The notes under the pieces were generated by a model that was not told the origin of the DNA, searched no databases, and was given only the letters and a program-made list of their open reading frames with translations. The translations under genes and the position numbers were made by a program. From JAEZPW01 sp035629075 (lineage in GTDB: Bacteria; Acidobacteriota; Terriglobia; Terriglobales; Acidobacteriaceae), in contig DASPIK010000033.1 of the NCBI GenBank assembly GCA_035629075.1, positions 62,001 through 126,000 of the forward strand: 64,000 nt of DNA, given 5' to 3'. Of the stretch, positions 45,321 to 55,081 are shown piece after piece. The first letter of the stretch is position 1. Each line of letters begins with the position of its first letter.

Positions 45321-45839
45321 ATGGCCCGTCCACGAACCGTGTTCCTCTCCATCGCTTTTCTTCTTCTTGTTGCGTTCTTATGCGGCGCGCAATCGACAAC
45401 GCGCAAACACTCAACAACCCCGCAACCCGCGAGGGCTGCCCTGCTGCTTTCTGAAAGTGTAACCAAGCGGATCGAAGAGCAGTTGATCAAGCGTGAGAAA
45501 GACCTCGCTGCAGCCGAGCAGCGCCGCGCCATTGCTGTTGTCGAGGAGGCGCTTGCTGAGGACTTCCACGAGATCGGAATAGACGACCGACTTTACACGA
45601 AGGCTGATGTGGTTCCCATGCTGCCAGACGTCAAAATCGAGGATTACAGCCTGACCGATTTCAAGGTTGTACCGCTGAACAAGGAAAGCGCCGTGGTCAC
45701 GTACATCGCGAACGTGCAAGGGAGCTACAAAGGCGAGGCCTTTCCCAAAAAGAATTGCGTCAGCAGCGTGTGGGCGCGCCGCAATGGCTCCTGGCGCCTG
45801 GTATTCCATCAGGCCACGCCGGTGCCGGAAAGCAAGTGA
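45321..45839 (+). CDS. Secreted NTF2-like (DUF4440-type) protein
   Basis: 172 residues. Signal peptide (VFLSIAFLLLVAFLCGA), a helix EQLIKREKDLAAAEQ, then the cone fold: LAEDFHEIGID, PMLPDVKIEDYSL and the terminal NGSWRLVFHQATP typical of DUF4440. Function unknown. Alone between hisS and aspS; the 240 bases upstream contain no other gene. A different sequence from the NTF2-like protein at 15876. Confidence 0.72.
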   Translation: MARPRTVFLSIAFLLLVAFLCGAQSTTRKHSTTPQPARAALLLSESVTKRIEEQLIKREKDLAAAEQRRAIAVVEEALAEDFHEIGIDDRLYTKADVVPMLPDVKIEDYSLTDFKVVPLNKESAVVTYIANVQGSYKGEAFPKKNCVSSVWARRNGSWRLVFHQATPVPESK

Positions 45840-45954
45840 CGCGTCCTCACCGCAGAAACCTGCCGGGTTGATCTAAGGACGGACGCGTTTGCATTTTTTC
45901 GTTGGAAACTCGAAACTAGAAACTCTGATACTGAAGCAAGGACGTGATTCGACA

Positions 45955-47811
45955 GTGCTCGACTTTTTAGGCGAACTCCAGCGCACTCATACATGTGGTG
46001 AACTTCGTTCCTCTGACGCAGGTCAAACCGTAACCCTTATGGGGTGGGTTAACCGCCGCCGCGATTTTGGCAGTCTCATCTTTATCGATATCCGTGATCG
46101 CAGTGGTATGACTCAGGTCGTATTCGACACTGATAACCCGACGGTTCACGAAAAGGCGTCGAGTCTGCGTAACGAGTACGTTATCGCGGTCACCGGCACG
46201 GTTAAGCAGCGCGAACCGAATACCGTCAACAAGAACATTTCGACCGGCGAGATAGAAGTTATTGCGACTGAGCTTAAGGTCCTGAATGACTCGAAGCCGC
46301 TGCCGTTCACGCCCGCCGACACCGTTTTGCCGAACGAGGAGATGCGGTTGCAGTATCGATACCTCGATCTCCGTCGGCCGGACATGCAGAAGAACATCAT
46401 TCTGCGCCATCGTGTTGCGTTGGCTGTCCGTCAGTATCTGGCTGCGCTGGGGTTTCTGGAGATTGAAACGCCGTTCATGACGCGCAGCACACCCGAAGGT
46501 GCGCGCGACTACCTAGTACCGAGCCGCGTGCATACGGGATCGTTCTACGCGCTGCCGCAGTCACCGCAACTGTTCAAGCAGATCCTGATGATCAGCGGTT
46601 TCGACAAGTACTTCCAGATCGTCCGCTGCTTCCGCGACGAAGACTTGCGCGCTGACCGACAGCCTGAGTTTACCCAGATCGACCTTGAGATGTCGTTTCC
46701 GCAGCAGGAAGTCATCTTCGATGTTGTTGAAGGTTTCCTGACCGAGGCTTTCAAGGCTGCCGGTTTCGAACTGCAAACGCCTTTTCCGCAGATGAGCTAC
46801 GACCAGGCGATGCGGTTCTATGGCAGTGACAAGCCCGATCTGCGTTTGCCTGCCATGACCGACGTGCGCGAGGCGTTCACGCCCGAGGTTTGCAGCACGC
46901 TGAATATCGATCCGCAAATGCCGATCATGCTCGTTCGCATTCCGAAAGTCGGCGAACTTTCGCGCAAAGAGCGGGACGAGATCAAGGGACTATTCAAGCC
47001 GAACGGCAGCAAATTGTTCGAGGACTTCAAGCGCCTTGAGAAGTCGTTCCCTGATGTGACTGCGAAGATCAGAGAGATTGCGGAGCCGCAGGATGGCGAT
47101 CTGCTCGTTCTCGTAGCCGGCCCGCAGCAACCGACCGAGGCGCACCCGAATGCGGTGTACGCAGAGACAGGTGCGCCGAAGCCGCTAGTGAAGTTGCATG
47201 ACGTGAATGTCTACACGTCGTCGGGACTTCTTCGCGTGGCACTGGCTCAGAAGTATGCCGACCGCCACGGTTGTTTCAAGCGTGGAGACTTCCGCTTCCT
47301 TTGGGTGACCGACTTTCCGATGTTCGAGTGGGACGAGCAGGAACAGCGTTGGGCCGCCGCGCACCATGCGTTTACCTCGCCGCACGAGCGCGACATGGAG
47401 AAGCTCTCTTCCGGTCTTGCGGCTGCGAAGGACCCGAACTCGGCTCTACGGGAAGTGCATGCGCTGGCCTACGACGTGGTGCTGAACGGCACAGAACTCG
47501 GTTCCGGATCGATCCGTATCCATCGGCAGGACATTCAAGCCAAGATCTTCGAAGCCCTCGGCATGGACGAAGATGAGCAGCGGCGACGCTTCGGATTCTT
47601 CCTGGAGTCGCTGAATTACGGAACGCCCCCGCATGGCGGCATTGCGCTTGGCTTGGACCGAATAGTCATGATCCTCGCCGGAGCCGATTCTCTCCGCGAA
47701 GTCATTCCGTTCCCGAAGACGGCGGCGGCGAAGGACCTGATGTGCGACGCGCCGACTCCGGTAGCCGAAGCTCAATTGAGGGAACTGGGTATCGAAGTCA
47801 GCGAGAAGTAA
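45955..47811 (+). CDS. aspS: Aspartyl-tRNA synthetase
   Basis: 618 residues. The OB-fold anticodon domain opens with GWVNRRRDFGSLIFIDIRDRSG; the class II catalytic core has FLEIETPFMTRSTPEGARDYLVPSR, RCFRDEDLRADRQPEFTQID and the motif 3 GIALGLDRIVM. A bacterial GAD insertion domain lies between. Start: GTG at 45955, with AAGGA upstream; the frame is open further but not conserved. Whether it charges only tRNA-Asp or also tRNA-Asn cannot be judged without checking for asnS and gatCAB. A strong terminator follows. Confidence 0.96.
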   Translation: MLDFLGELQRTHTCGELRSSDAGQTVTLMGWVNRRRDFGSLIFIDIRDRSGMTQVVFDTDNPTVHEKASSLRNEYVIAVTGTVKQREPNTVNKNISTGEIEVIATELKVLNDSKPLPFTPADTVLPNEEMRLQYRYLDLRRPDMQKNIILRHRVALAVRQYLAALGFLEIETPFMTRSTPEGARDYLVPSRVHTGSFYALPQSPQLFKQILMISGFDKYFQIVRCFRDEDLRADRQPEFTQIDLEMSFPQQEVIFDVVEGFLTEAFKAAGFELQTPFPQMSYDQAMRFYGSDKPDLRLPAMTDVREAFTPEVCSTLNIDPQMPIMLVRIPKVGELSRKERDEIKGLFKPNGSKLFEDFKRLEKSFPDVTAKIREIAEPQDGDLLVLVAGPQQPTEAHPNAVYAETGAPKPLVKLHDVNVYTSSGLLRVALAQKYADRHGCFKRGDFRFLWVTDFPMFEWDEQEQRWAAAHHAFTSPHERDMEKLSSGLAAAKDPNSALREVHALAYDVVLNGTELGSGSIRIHRQDIQAKIFEALGMDEDEQRRRFGFFLESLNYGTPPHGGIALGLDRIVMILAGADSLREVIPFPKTAAAKDLMCDAPTPVAEAQLRELGIEVSEK

Positions 47812-47847
47812 CGCAAGGTTGTGAACGAAGATTGCAGGGAGCAAAGA

Positions 47848-47874
47848 GCGCGGCCACGCAGCCGCGCTTTTTTT
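47848..47874 (+). terminator. Intrinsic terminator after aspS
   Basis: GCGCGGC-CACGCA-GCCGCGC followed by seven T, 37 bases past the aspS stop. Confidence 0.9.
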
Positions 47875-47925
47875 CGGCGGGGCGAATCGTCAAGATTTAG
47901 TTTTCAAACTCGGGACACAGGTCGT

Positions 47926-49635
47926 TTACAACAGGCCGTAAATGACCAATGACTTATCGAAAGTGGTGATGATCTTCCCATCTGCGACTATCGGCGTGCC
48001 GAAGCCGACTCCGACGCCCATTCCGTCCCGTCCGCGATTCATGTTGCTGTTCCATAGCTCGCGGGATACGTCGTTGGCCTCGTAGGCGTGCAACACAGCG
48101 ACCCCGCCATCGCTGCTCTTGTCATACGCCCAAACGATGGCATTCTGCGTTCCGCTGGCGGACACCACCGAATTCCCCCCACGAACGCCAAAAGCCTTAT
48201 TAGTCACTGCGAACGGAGCTGTGCCAAGTAGCCCGTTCTGCAGTTTGTACTGCCGAAGCGGTCCATTCGAGGTGGCAAGGTACAAGTTCCCATTCCAGTA
48301 GGACGGGTTCCCATACAGACGCTGCCAGTCGGGACCTTCTGCGAATCCCTCGCCCATGCCGGGTATGCAGGCTTTATTGCCGACCAGGAACTGCTGGGGT
48401 ATCTGGGTGTCACCTGCAGGATTGAACTTTCCGAGGTTGTTTGTATCCAGCAGGTAGAGTCTGCCTTCTTTGTTGATCACCGCCGCGAGTCTTCGACCGG
48501 GGCTTGCGGATTCCGGCAAAAGTGCAACTCCCCCAGATCCGATCTCGATATCAGCAGGGTTGACGCATGCCTCATTCGAGGGTGTGAACCAGTCAACGAC
48601 GGTGAACCTCCCGTTGGCGAGCGTCAACTTGAGCACTGTATCGCCGTAGTTTTGCCCACCCCTGTGAGCGTTGAAGCTACCATCGGCCGCCACGACGTAG
48701 ATGTTCCCAGCGGCGTCGACTGAAATCGACGCACCGCCCTGCCAAAAAGACCCGCCGCCACCGTGGTCCGCCGGACCAAACGCTGTGTCTTCGGCCTGGT
48801 AGTTCGGGGTTGGGTTGAAGACTGCCCGTTGTTGCAGCGTCTGGCGGTCATACGCCATCAGCCAGCCGTGGTAAACACCATAGTCCGAGAAAGACCCCCA
48901 GCCAATGACGACGAGACCGCTTGCAATTGCCAGTCCCATGCGTTGATTTTGGATCGAGGCGTCGAATGGAATCTGCCCATTCTGGCTACCTCTGCCATCT
49001 CCCGGCACTGAGGCCTGAATCTGCACGCTTCCGGCGCCGTAATCCTGTCCTGTGCGAATGTCGATGGACCTCAACCACTGCTCGGTGTGACCATTGCGCT
49101 GCAGCATGGTGACGAAGTACATGGCGCCAGTAGCGGGATCGATGACCGGTGTTCCCGTGATACCGATCTCCCCGCCGAACGTACTGCGTCCGCCGATATT
49201 GTCGGGCGCAGGTACTATTCCGTTAGCGTGATCGGTGTAGTGTCTTTCCCAAAGAGGTTTTGTGGATTTCGAGTCGGCATCGAATGCATAAACGCTGTTG
49301 TGCTCTGTGGCGACGATAACCGCGTTGAGCTTGCCTCTCGTTCCCATGTCAAGACCGGAGACGTAAAGAGGCTGCGCCATGATCATGCCGTCGAGTGGGA
49401 ACTGAGCCAGTTTTCCGAATCCACCGCCGCCCACCACTGCTGGGGTCAGCTTACTTTCGCTCCCATACAAGCCAGTGCCGGAAGTATCTCCCTTCCACAT
49501 GAGAACGCCGCTTATCAGAGCGGCTCCCGGGGAGTCGTTGTCTCTTGAAGAACTCGAGGCCCCGCCGACACCGCCGCAACCGAAGCTGACCAACAGACTC
49601 AGAATGACCGCAGATGCAACAGCCTTGTAAGCCAT
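47926..49635 (-). CDS. Lipoprotein with PQQ-type beta-propeller repeats
   Basis: 569 residues. The start at 49635 (AATGAGGGATGG upstream) gives MAYKAVASAVILSLLVSFGC, a lipobox signal cut before Cys, so it should be anchored by Lgt and Lsp. The body has several propeller-blade-like repeats (AVIVATEHNSVYAFDADSK, GTPVIDPATGAMYFVT, NIYVVAADGS, RLYLLDTNNLG). It resembles quinoprotein/BamB-like folds but I see no catalytic motif for quinoprotein dehydrogenase; a binding or structural role is possible. The frame is open to 49773 but the added N-terminus has no features. Confidence 0.75.
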   Translation of the reverse strand: MAYKAVASAVILSLLVSFGCGGVGGASSSSRDNDSPGAALISGVLMWKGDTSGTGLYGSESKLTPAVVGGGGFGKLAQFPLDGMIMAQPLYVSGLDMGTRGKLNAVIVATEHNSVYAFDADSKSTKPLWERHYTDHANGIVPAPDNIGGRSTFGGEIGITGTPVIDPATGAMYFVTMLQRNGHTEQWLRSIDIRTGQDYGAGSVQIQASVPGDGRGSQNGQIPFDASIQNQRMGLAIASGLVVIGWGSFSDYGVYHGWLMAYDRQTLQQRAVFNPTPNYQAEDTAFGPADHGGGGSFWQGGASISVDAAGNIYVVAADGSFNAHRGGQNYGDTVLKLTLANGRFTVVDWFTPSNEACVNPADIEIGSGGVALLPESASPGRRLAAVINKEGRLYLLDTNNLGKFNPAGDTQIPQQFLVGNKACIPGMGEGFAEGPDWQRLYGNPSYWNGNLYLATSNGPLRQYKLQNGLLGTAPFAVTNKAFGVRGGNSVVSASGTQNAIVWAYDKSSDGGVAVLHAYEANDVSRELWNSNMNRGRDGMGVGVGFGTPIVADGKIITTFDKSLVIYGLL

Positions 49636-49839
49636 CCACCATCCCTCATTGAAAGTACTTGTTACGAAGCGGTCATTCTGGGCGGGGTTGTTCCGGGCAC
49701 GCGTAAAACACTGCCCGAGAACAAACAGCGAAAACTTGGCGCACGCCCAAATATTCAAAGCTGTTAGCCCCATCCAGCCTCTCTGCTTGAATCTCGTTCG
49801 CTAACGCCGTAAAACATTCAGAGAGGCACGTCTGAAGAA

Positions 49840-50961
49840 ATGCGGAATCTCTTACTGGCAAGTATTTTCACTTCGATATGGTTATCGTCCGCATTCGCCG
49901 ACCGAGTGGAATTAAGAAACGGCGATCGCATCACTGGCGAGGTGCTGCAGCTCGATAACGGCAGCCTTGTGGTGAAGACCGAGGCTTTGGGTAATCTGCG
50001 CGTCAAGTGGGACGCTGTCTCGAAAATTACCACCGACAACCCCGTTCACCTCGTCGCCGATGGTGCGCGCGTAGAAGCCACAACAGTGGAGAGGCAAGAC
50101 GGTGCGGACGTCATCGTCACCTCTGGCGATTACGCCTTTTCCGTATCACCTGGACACATACTCGCGTTGCGCTCCGACGCTGAGCAGCTTGCGTACCAGC
50201 AGCGAGAATATCGCGAGCAGCACCCTGAATTCAGTGACCGCTGGAACGGCACTGTTGATGCAGGGTTATCTGCCGCGCGTGGCAATGCCGATACGACAAA
50301 CGTCAGCCTGGGATTGAAAGGCGCCCGGACCACGGACAGCACGCGACTGAGCGTGTCGTTCAACTCGCTGCTTGCCCGCAGTCGCGCCGCAAACGGCACA
50401 ACTCTGACCTCGGCGAATGCCGTTCGCACCGGGCTTCGCTATGAACTGAACCTGACGAATCGCCTGTTCACGTTTGGATTCGGTAATTTCGAGTCTGATC
50501 GCGTCCAGCATCTGGACCTCCGCAGTGTTTACGGAGGAGGTGCGGGACTCCGCCTGGCACAGTCGGAACGAGGCAACTTAGACATCTTTACGGGCGCCTC
50601 TATGAACCAGGAGTCGTTCTCGACGTCAACTACGCCCGACAGGCGCACGGGTGAGCTGCTGTTTGGACAGGATCTTTCATACCAGGTTTCGTCCCGTACC
50701 TCGTTCGCTGGCCGATTGAGCGTTTATCCGAACATGACGACGCCAGGCGACTATCGTGCGGTTCTCGACACTACCGCAAGCACGAAACTGAACGCTTGGA
50801 TCGGCTGGCAAGTGACCGTGAGCAACGTTTATGTAAGCAATCCTGCGGTCGGAGCGCGTACTAACGATATGTTGCTCTCGACGGGGCTGCGTTTCAGTTT
50901 GGGGCATGAGCGCCCGTTCAGGCCGCGTGCCACTGTGGTCAAGTTCAAAAACGGGTACTAG
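49840..50961 (+). CDS. DUF481 outer-membrane protein with N-terminal small-domain
   Basis: 373 residues. Signal peptide LLASIFTSIWLSSAFA, then DRVELRNGDRITGEVLQLDNG, a small barrel-like domain often preceding DUF481, then from about residue 135 alternating strands typical of a YdiY-type outer-membrane beta-barrel. The C-terminal residue is Tyr, consistent with an aromatic-ended barrel. Function unknown. It is divergent from the PQQ-repeat lipoprotein and 100 bases before mutL. Confidence 0.78.
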   Translation: MRNLLLASIFTSIWLSSAFADRVELRNGDRITGEVLQLDNGSLVVKTEALGNLRVKWDAVSKITTDNPVHLVADGARVEATTVERQDGADVIVTSGDYAFSVSPGHILALRSDAEQLAYQQREYREQHPEFSDRWNGTVDAGLSAARGNADTTNVSLGLKGARTTDSTRLSVSFNSLLARSRAANGTTLTSANAVRTGLRYELNLTNRLFTFGFGNFESDRVQHLDLRSVYGGGAGLRLAQSERGNLDIFTGASMNQESFSTSTTPDRRTGELLFGQDLSYQVSSRTSFAGRLSVYPNMTTPGDYRAVLDTTASTKLNAWIGWQVTVSNVYVSNPAVGARTNDMLLSTGLRFSLGHERPFRPRATVVKFKNGY

Positions 50962-51064
50962 AAGCACTGTTGATCTTTCGTTGCGTCGCTGATTTAGTAT
51001 TCCTTAGCAACTTGTAATTATTGAGAGTTATGCAGTAGATCTCGACGCCGGATACTGTTTCTTC

Positions 51065-53173
51065 ATGGCCCGCATCCACGTACTCCCCGAGCACGTCGCC
51101 AACAAGATCGCCGCCGGCGAGGTGGTGGAACGTCCCGCGTCCGTGGTGAAGGAATTGCTGGAAAATGCCCTAGATGCCGGATCAACTCGTATCCGCGTGG
51201 TCGTCGAGGGCGGCGGCAAGAAGCTTATTCAGATAACGGATAACGGCTGCGGGATGGTGCGTGACGATGCCATGCTGGCTTTTGAGCGTCATGCCACCTC
51301 CAAACTTGCCAATGCAGACGATCTGCTTAATATCGCGACACTCGGATTTCGCGGCGAGGCCCTGCCGTCCATAGCCTCCGTGTCGCGGCTTCGGTTGGAA
51401 ACGCGCGCTGGTGAAGAGCCGGCCGGAACCGTCCTGGAAATCGCCGGTGGCAAGCTATTAACGGTTGAAGAGGCCGGATTGCCGTTAGGGACCTCGATCA
51501 CGATTCGTGACCTTTTTTTCAACACGCCGGCCCGTAAGAAATTTCTCAAAGCTGAGTCGACCGAGCTGTCGCATATCGCCTCGCTCGTGACGCATTACGC
51601 GCTTGCTCATCCAGACAAGCACTTCGAGTTGCATAATACCGTGAATGCCATGCTGGTCGCGCCGCCCGTTCGCAGTCACTCAGAGCGCATTTACCAGGTG
51701 TTTGGGCGCGATACGCTCGACCAGTTGATTCCGCTTGCCGCTGAAACGCCGCTTGAACGTACTGGACTGCCACAGCCCCCGCCGTGGGTTCGAGCGCGCC
51801 TGGAAGCTGAGCGCATTAAGCACGGGGAAGATGAGATGACGGTTGCTGAGGCGGCAGCCGAGAATCTCGGCGTGTTGCGGGCACACGGGTTCGTTTCCAA
51901 GCCCGAGATTCAGAAGCTGAACCGGAATTCAATCTACATTTTCGTGAACGGCCGGCTCATACGCGACCGCCTGATCCTACACGCATTGACCGAGGCCTAC
52001 CGCAACATCATTCCGCCTACGGTTTTTCCCGTCGTGCTGCTGTTTTTGGAGATGCCGTTCACGGAAGTGGACGTGAATGTCCACCCTTCAAAGACGGAGG
52101 TTCGGTTCCGCCAGCAGAGCTTTGTACACGACTTCGTGCGCGAGTCAGTACGTGCCGCCCTGATGAAGGCGCGTCCCGTGCCGCAGTTCACGTCGGAAAT
52201 ACACGCTTCGCCCACCACTGCTGCGCACCTCACACCTGGCGCGCGCATTTCTGAGCAGATCGAGCATATGGCCGCCAAGGCAGGTGTTATCGCCAATCCG
52301 GAGGAAGTGGGCGTAGCACAGAAAGATGCGGAATTTTCACTGCGAGCCCAGTCGCTGCCGCCAATCAACCAGCGATTGGGGTTCGGTGGTGACGCGATTA
52401 CGATCGACGCGAATGCAGCGATTCCGGTTGCTCGTGTGGCTCCGCAGACGTTCGGCTCGCACGTGCCGCAAGGACATGCGGCGAACGGCGTGCACCTGCC
52501 TGCGCTCTCGGGCGCACCATGCGGAGCTGCTGCCGTTGATGCTCCGCTTGCGGACGACCCTGTTGTGGCTCAGGAGGATTCCGATACCCCGGTCCTCGCC
52601 ACGCTCAGGCCACTTGGCCAGGTGCGCGATTCCTTTATCCTCGCGGTGAACGGCGAAGGACTCTGGATTATCGATCAGCACGTGGCTCACGAACGCATCC
52701 TCTTCGAAAAAGTGCTGCAGCAGCGGTCCGTGGAAGCGGTAGATAGCCAACGAATGCTTATGCCGTTAATCGTGGAACTCACGCCGGCACAGCATGCTGT
52801 ATTTGCCGAGATTTCACACGAACTTCACCGGAACGGCTTCGACGCCGAACCGTTTGGCACGCGGACAATCGCTGTGAAGACTGCTCCCGCCGGGATTGAC
52901 GCCGCCGAAGTCGAGCGCATGTTGCACGAGTTACTCGACCAGTTCGAGCGGGAGCGGCAGGCGATGAACATCGACTCGATACGCCGCGAAATTGCGGCTT
53001 CGATCGCGTGTCATGCTGCAATCAAGATCAATACTCCGCTCCCGCAGGATAAGATGGAGTGGCTTCTTCGCGAATTGGCAGCTACGGAGTGTCCGATGAG
53101 TTGTCCACATGGCCGTCCGGTCGTGTTACGTTATTCAGTTAAGGACATTCAGCGGGCATTTAAGCGCATCTGA
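51065..53173 (+). CDS. mutL: DNA mismatch repair protein MutL, endonuclease type
   Basis: 702 residues. GHKL ATPase motifs: ENALDAGSTRI near residue 36, DNGCGM near 58 and GFRGEALPSIASV near 95. The C-terminal domain has DQHVAHERILFE near 538, the endonuclease motif (DQHAx2Ex4E with Val for Ala), then ACHAAIK and CPHGRPV. This indicates a MutL that can nick DNA in strand-directed repair, the common type in bacteria without MutH. A long variable linker (about 370-520) joins the domains. ATG at 51065 has no obvious ribosome site. Confidence 0.96.
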   Translation: MARIHVLPEHVANKIAAGEVVERPASVVKELLENALDAGSTRIRVVVEGGGKKLIQITDNGCGMVRDDAMLAFERHATSKLANADDLLNIATLGFRGEALPSIASVSRLRLETRAGEEPAGTVLEIAGGKLLTVEEAGLPLGTSITIRDLFFNTPARKKFLKAESTELSHIASLVTHYALAHPDKHFELHNTVNAMLVAPPVRSHSERIYQVFGRDTLDQLIPLAAETPLERTGLPQPPPWVRARLEAERIKHGEDEMTVAEAAAENLGVLRAHGFVSKPEIQKLNRNSIYIFVNGRLIRDRLILHALTEAYRNIIPPTVFPVVLLFLEMPFTEVDVNVHPSKTEVRFRQQSFVHDFVRESVRAALMKARPVPQFTSEIHASPTTAAHLTPGARISEQIEHMAAKAGVIANPEEVGVAQKDAEFSLRAQSLPPINQRLGFGGDAITIDANAAIPVARVAPQTFGSHVPQGHAANGVHLPALSGAPCGAAAVDAPLADDPVVAQEDSDTPVLATLRPLGQVRDSFILAVNGEGLWIIDQHVAHERILFEKVLQQRSVEAVDSQRMLMPLIVELTPAQHAVFAEISHELHRNGFDAEPFGTRTIAVKTAPAGIDAAEVERMLHELLDQFERERQAMNIDSIRREIAASIACHAAIKINTPLPQDKMEWLLRELAATECPMSCPHGRPVVLRYSVKDIQRAFKRI

Positions 53174-53280
53174 AGGTCATCCCATAAGTGCGCCGTCGTG
53201 GTCGACGGTGCTCCAGGTTCTAACGCAGCGTCGCCGGTACTGGGGACGCAAATTAATGTGCGGCTCGTTCGGCCTCATTG

Positions 53281-53310
53281 CTGACTGCTGACCGCTGATT
53301 GTTGACCGCA
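53281..53310 (+). repeat. Short CTGAC/CTGACC tract before the AlkZ-related gene
   Basis: Imperfect repeats of CTGACTGCTGACC immediately upstream of the ATG at 53316. Similar to the tract before hisS. Confidence 0.45.
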
Positions 53311-53315
53311 AACTC

Positions 53316-54218
53316 ATGACAGAGCAGGAACTCCAGCAGCAACGCCAGGCAAAATGGCGCCATGACGGCCGCCCGGTGCGCACGCTCGACGATGCGCGTG
53401 AATTCATCGACTCCGTCGGCTTCTGCCTTATGTACCCACTGCGCACGCCTGTGCTGGTGCCTACGTTTATCGGAGCGTACGTTGGCGAGGACAAGGACCT
53501 GCCGGTCTGGAAAAACGCATTCAAGGACCCGCGCGCAAAAGAAGCGACGGAACTGATGGTTAGATTGCTCCGCGACAAGTCTGCTTATGAGGCGAACCTA
53601 TTCGGGGAAACTAATTTTCTTGTGTCGGCCTCGGTCTTCCCGTTCTTCTACGGTGTGGTTGGCGACCGCAACCCGAAGCAGACGCCTAAACCCGGACGCC
53701 GAAGCGAATACACTCCTCTGGCCCTGGATGTTTTTGAGGTAATCCGGAAAAAGGGTGCCGTCACCAAGAGCCACCTCCGCGAACAGCTAGGTGCCGAGCT
53801 CACGCCTCAGGCGCTTGACCGTGCTCTCAATGAACTCTGGTCGCGCCTCCGAATTACTCGCGTCGATTACGTGGCTGATGAAGGGGCTTACTGGGACGCG
53901 CTTTACCGCTGGTCGCCTGACGCGGTCCGTGAGGGCATCCAGATTTCGCTTCCTGAGGCACTTACCGCGCTGCTCTCAAAATATCTTGATTGCGTTGTTG
54001 CGGCCGATCAGACCGAGATTGGGGATTTCTTCTCGAACTTCGTGCCGCGTTCGAAAGTTAACGAGGCGATCAACGCCCTTTTGTCTGCGCGCGAATTGCA
54101 GTTTACTGCTGTGGGTAACCGTTCTCTAGTTCAGATCACGCCGCCAAAGCCTACGGCTCAGTCGCTAGCCCGCAATAAACCCATAGCTCGGCGGCCCGGA
54201 CGAAAGCTCGTAAAATAA
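53316..54218 (+). CDS. AlkZ/YcaQ-related protein
   Basis: 300 residues. The N-terminal third (DDAREFIDSVGFCLMYPLRTPVL, then a segment describing a conserved Trp/Phe pattern) and a winged-helix region (GAVTKSHLREQLGAELTPQALDRALNELW around 150-180) follow the architecture of AlkZ-related proteins, which share winged-helix domains with interstrand cross-link glycosylases. Catalytic residues cannot be confirmed. The position after mutL suggests a DNA-repair context. A basic C-terminus (RRPGRKLVK) could bind nucleic acid. Confidence 0.55.
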   Translation: MTEQELQQQRQAKWRHDGRPVRTLDDAREFIDSVGFCLMYPLRTPVLVPTFIGAYVGEDKDLPVWKNAFKDPRAKEATELMVRLLRDKSAYEANLFGETNFLVSASVFPFFYGVVGDRNPKQTPKPGRRSEYTPLALDVFEVIRKKGAVTKSHLREQLGAELTPQALDRALNELWSRLRITRVDYVADEGAYWDALYRWSPDAVREGIQISLPEALTALLSKYLDCVVAADQTEIGDFFSNFVPRSKVNEAINALLSARELQFTAVGNRSLVQITPPKPTAQSLARNKPIARRPGRKLVK

Positions 54219-54225
54219 CTCTTTC

Positions 54226-54945
54226 ATGACCGAATCTGCGCAACGAAGACTTATCATCGCCATTGACGGACCGGCAGGAGCGGGGAAGAGCACTATCGCT
54301 TCCGCGCTGTCGAAGCGGCTTGGTTATACCAATCTCGAGACCGGTGCCATGTACCGCGCGCTAGGACTGAAGGCGCTCGAAAACGGTGTTTCGCCGGATG
54401 ATGAACCTGCTTTGTATGCGCTCGCCGAGAGATCCGTCATTGATTTGCTGCCTACGCCGAATGGCAACCGCGTGCTGCTCGACCAGCGAGATATCACTGC
54501 GCTCATTCGCGCTCCGGAGGTAAGCGACGCGGCCTCTCGCGTTAGCGTTCATCCCAACGTCCGGCGTTGGATGGTGGACCGTCAGCGTGAGATGGGCGCT
54601 TCGGGCGGCATTGTCATGGAAGGCCGCGATATCGGCACAGCCGTTTTTCCGAACGCCGACGTGAAAATTTTCCTAGACGCTAACCCCGACATTCGCGCAC
54701 AGCGCCGGTTGAGCCAAGATTCAAACAAGCCCGGCCCCGCCAAATCGGCGGAGGTTGTTGCTGCCGAGATGCGTCAGCGTGACGAGCGCGACCGAAGCCG
54801 CGCTACCTCGCCACTTGCTCCGGCTCCGGACGCCGTCATTCTCGATTCCAGTGGGCTGACGATCGAGCAGGTCGTCAACCGTGCCGAAGAAATCGTGCAG
54901 CGGAAACTCCGGCAGTTAACGGCATCAGCGGCGCAGCCTGAATAG
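54226..54945 (+). CDS. cmk: Cytidylate kinase
   Basis: 239 residues. P-loop IDGPAGAGKST near residue 13, then NLETGAMYRALGLKAL, and RDIGTAVFPNADVKIFLDA near 128-150. Phosphorylates CMP and dCMP. Begins 7 bases after the AlkZ-related gene, so they may share a transcript. Slightly longer than the typical 220-225 residues because of a variable C-terminus. Confidence 0.95.
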   Translation: MTESAQRRLIIAIDGPAGAGKSTIASALSKRLGYTNLETGAMYRALGLKALENGVSPDDEPALYALAERSVIDLLPTPNGNRVLLDQRDITALIRAPEVSDAASRVSVHPNVRRWMVDRQREMGASGGIVMEGRDIGTAVFPNADVKIFLDANPDIRAQRRLSQDSNKPGPAKSAEVVAAEMRQRDERDRSRATSPLAPAPDAVILDSSGLTIEQVVNRAEEIVQRKLRQLTASAAQPE

Positions 54946-55019
54946 CGGCTGCCAGGCAAAATTTCATTCCTGCCTAAGACACGGGCAGGTGGCGGGCCCA
55001 CCCGTTCCGGGTTGTGCAA

Positions 55020-55055
55020 GAATAGGGGCCTCCCCTGAGGGAGACCCCAAAACCA
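55020..55055. terminator. Possible bidirectional terminator between cmk and the DUF4097 gene
   Basis: GGGGCCTCCC/GGGAGACCCC (55025-55034 with 55039-55048, one mismatch) at the junction of converging genes. T-runs are weak, so this is tentative. Confidence 0.4.
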
Positions 55056-55081
55056 TAGCATCACCCGGTTAGCGAGATTCT

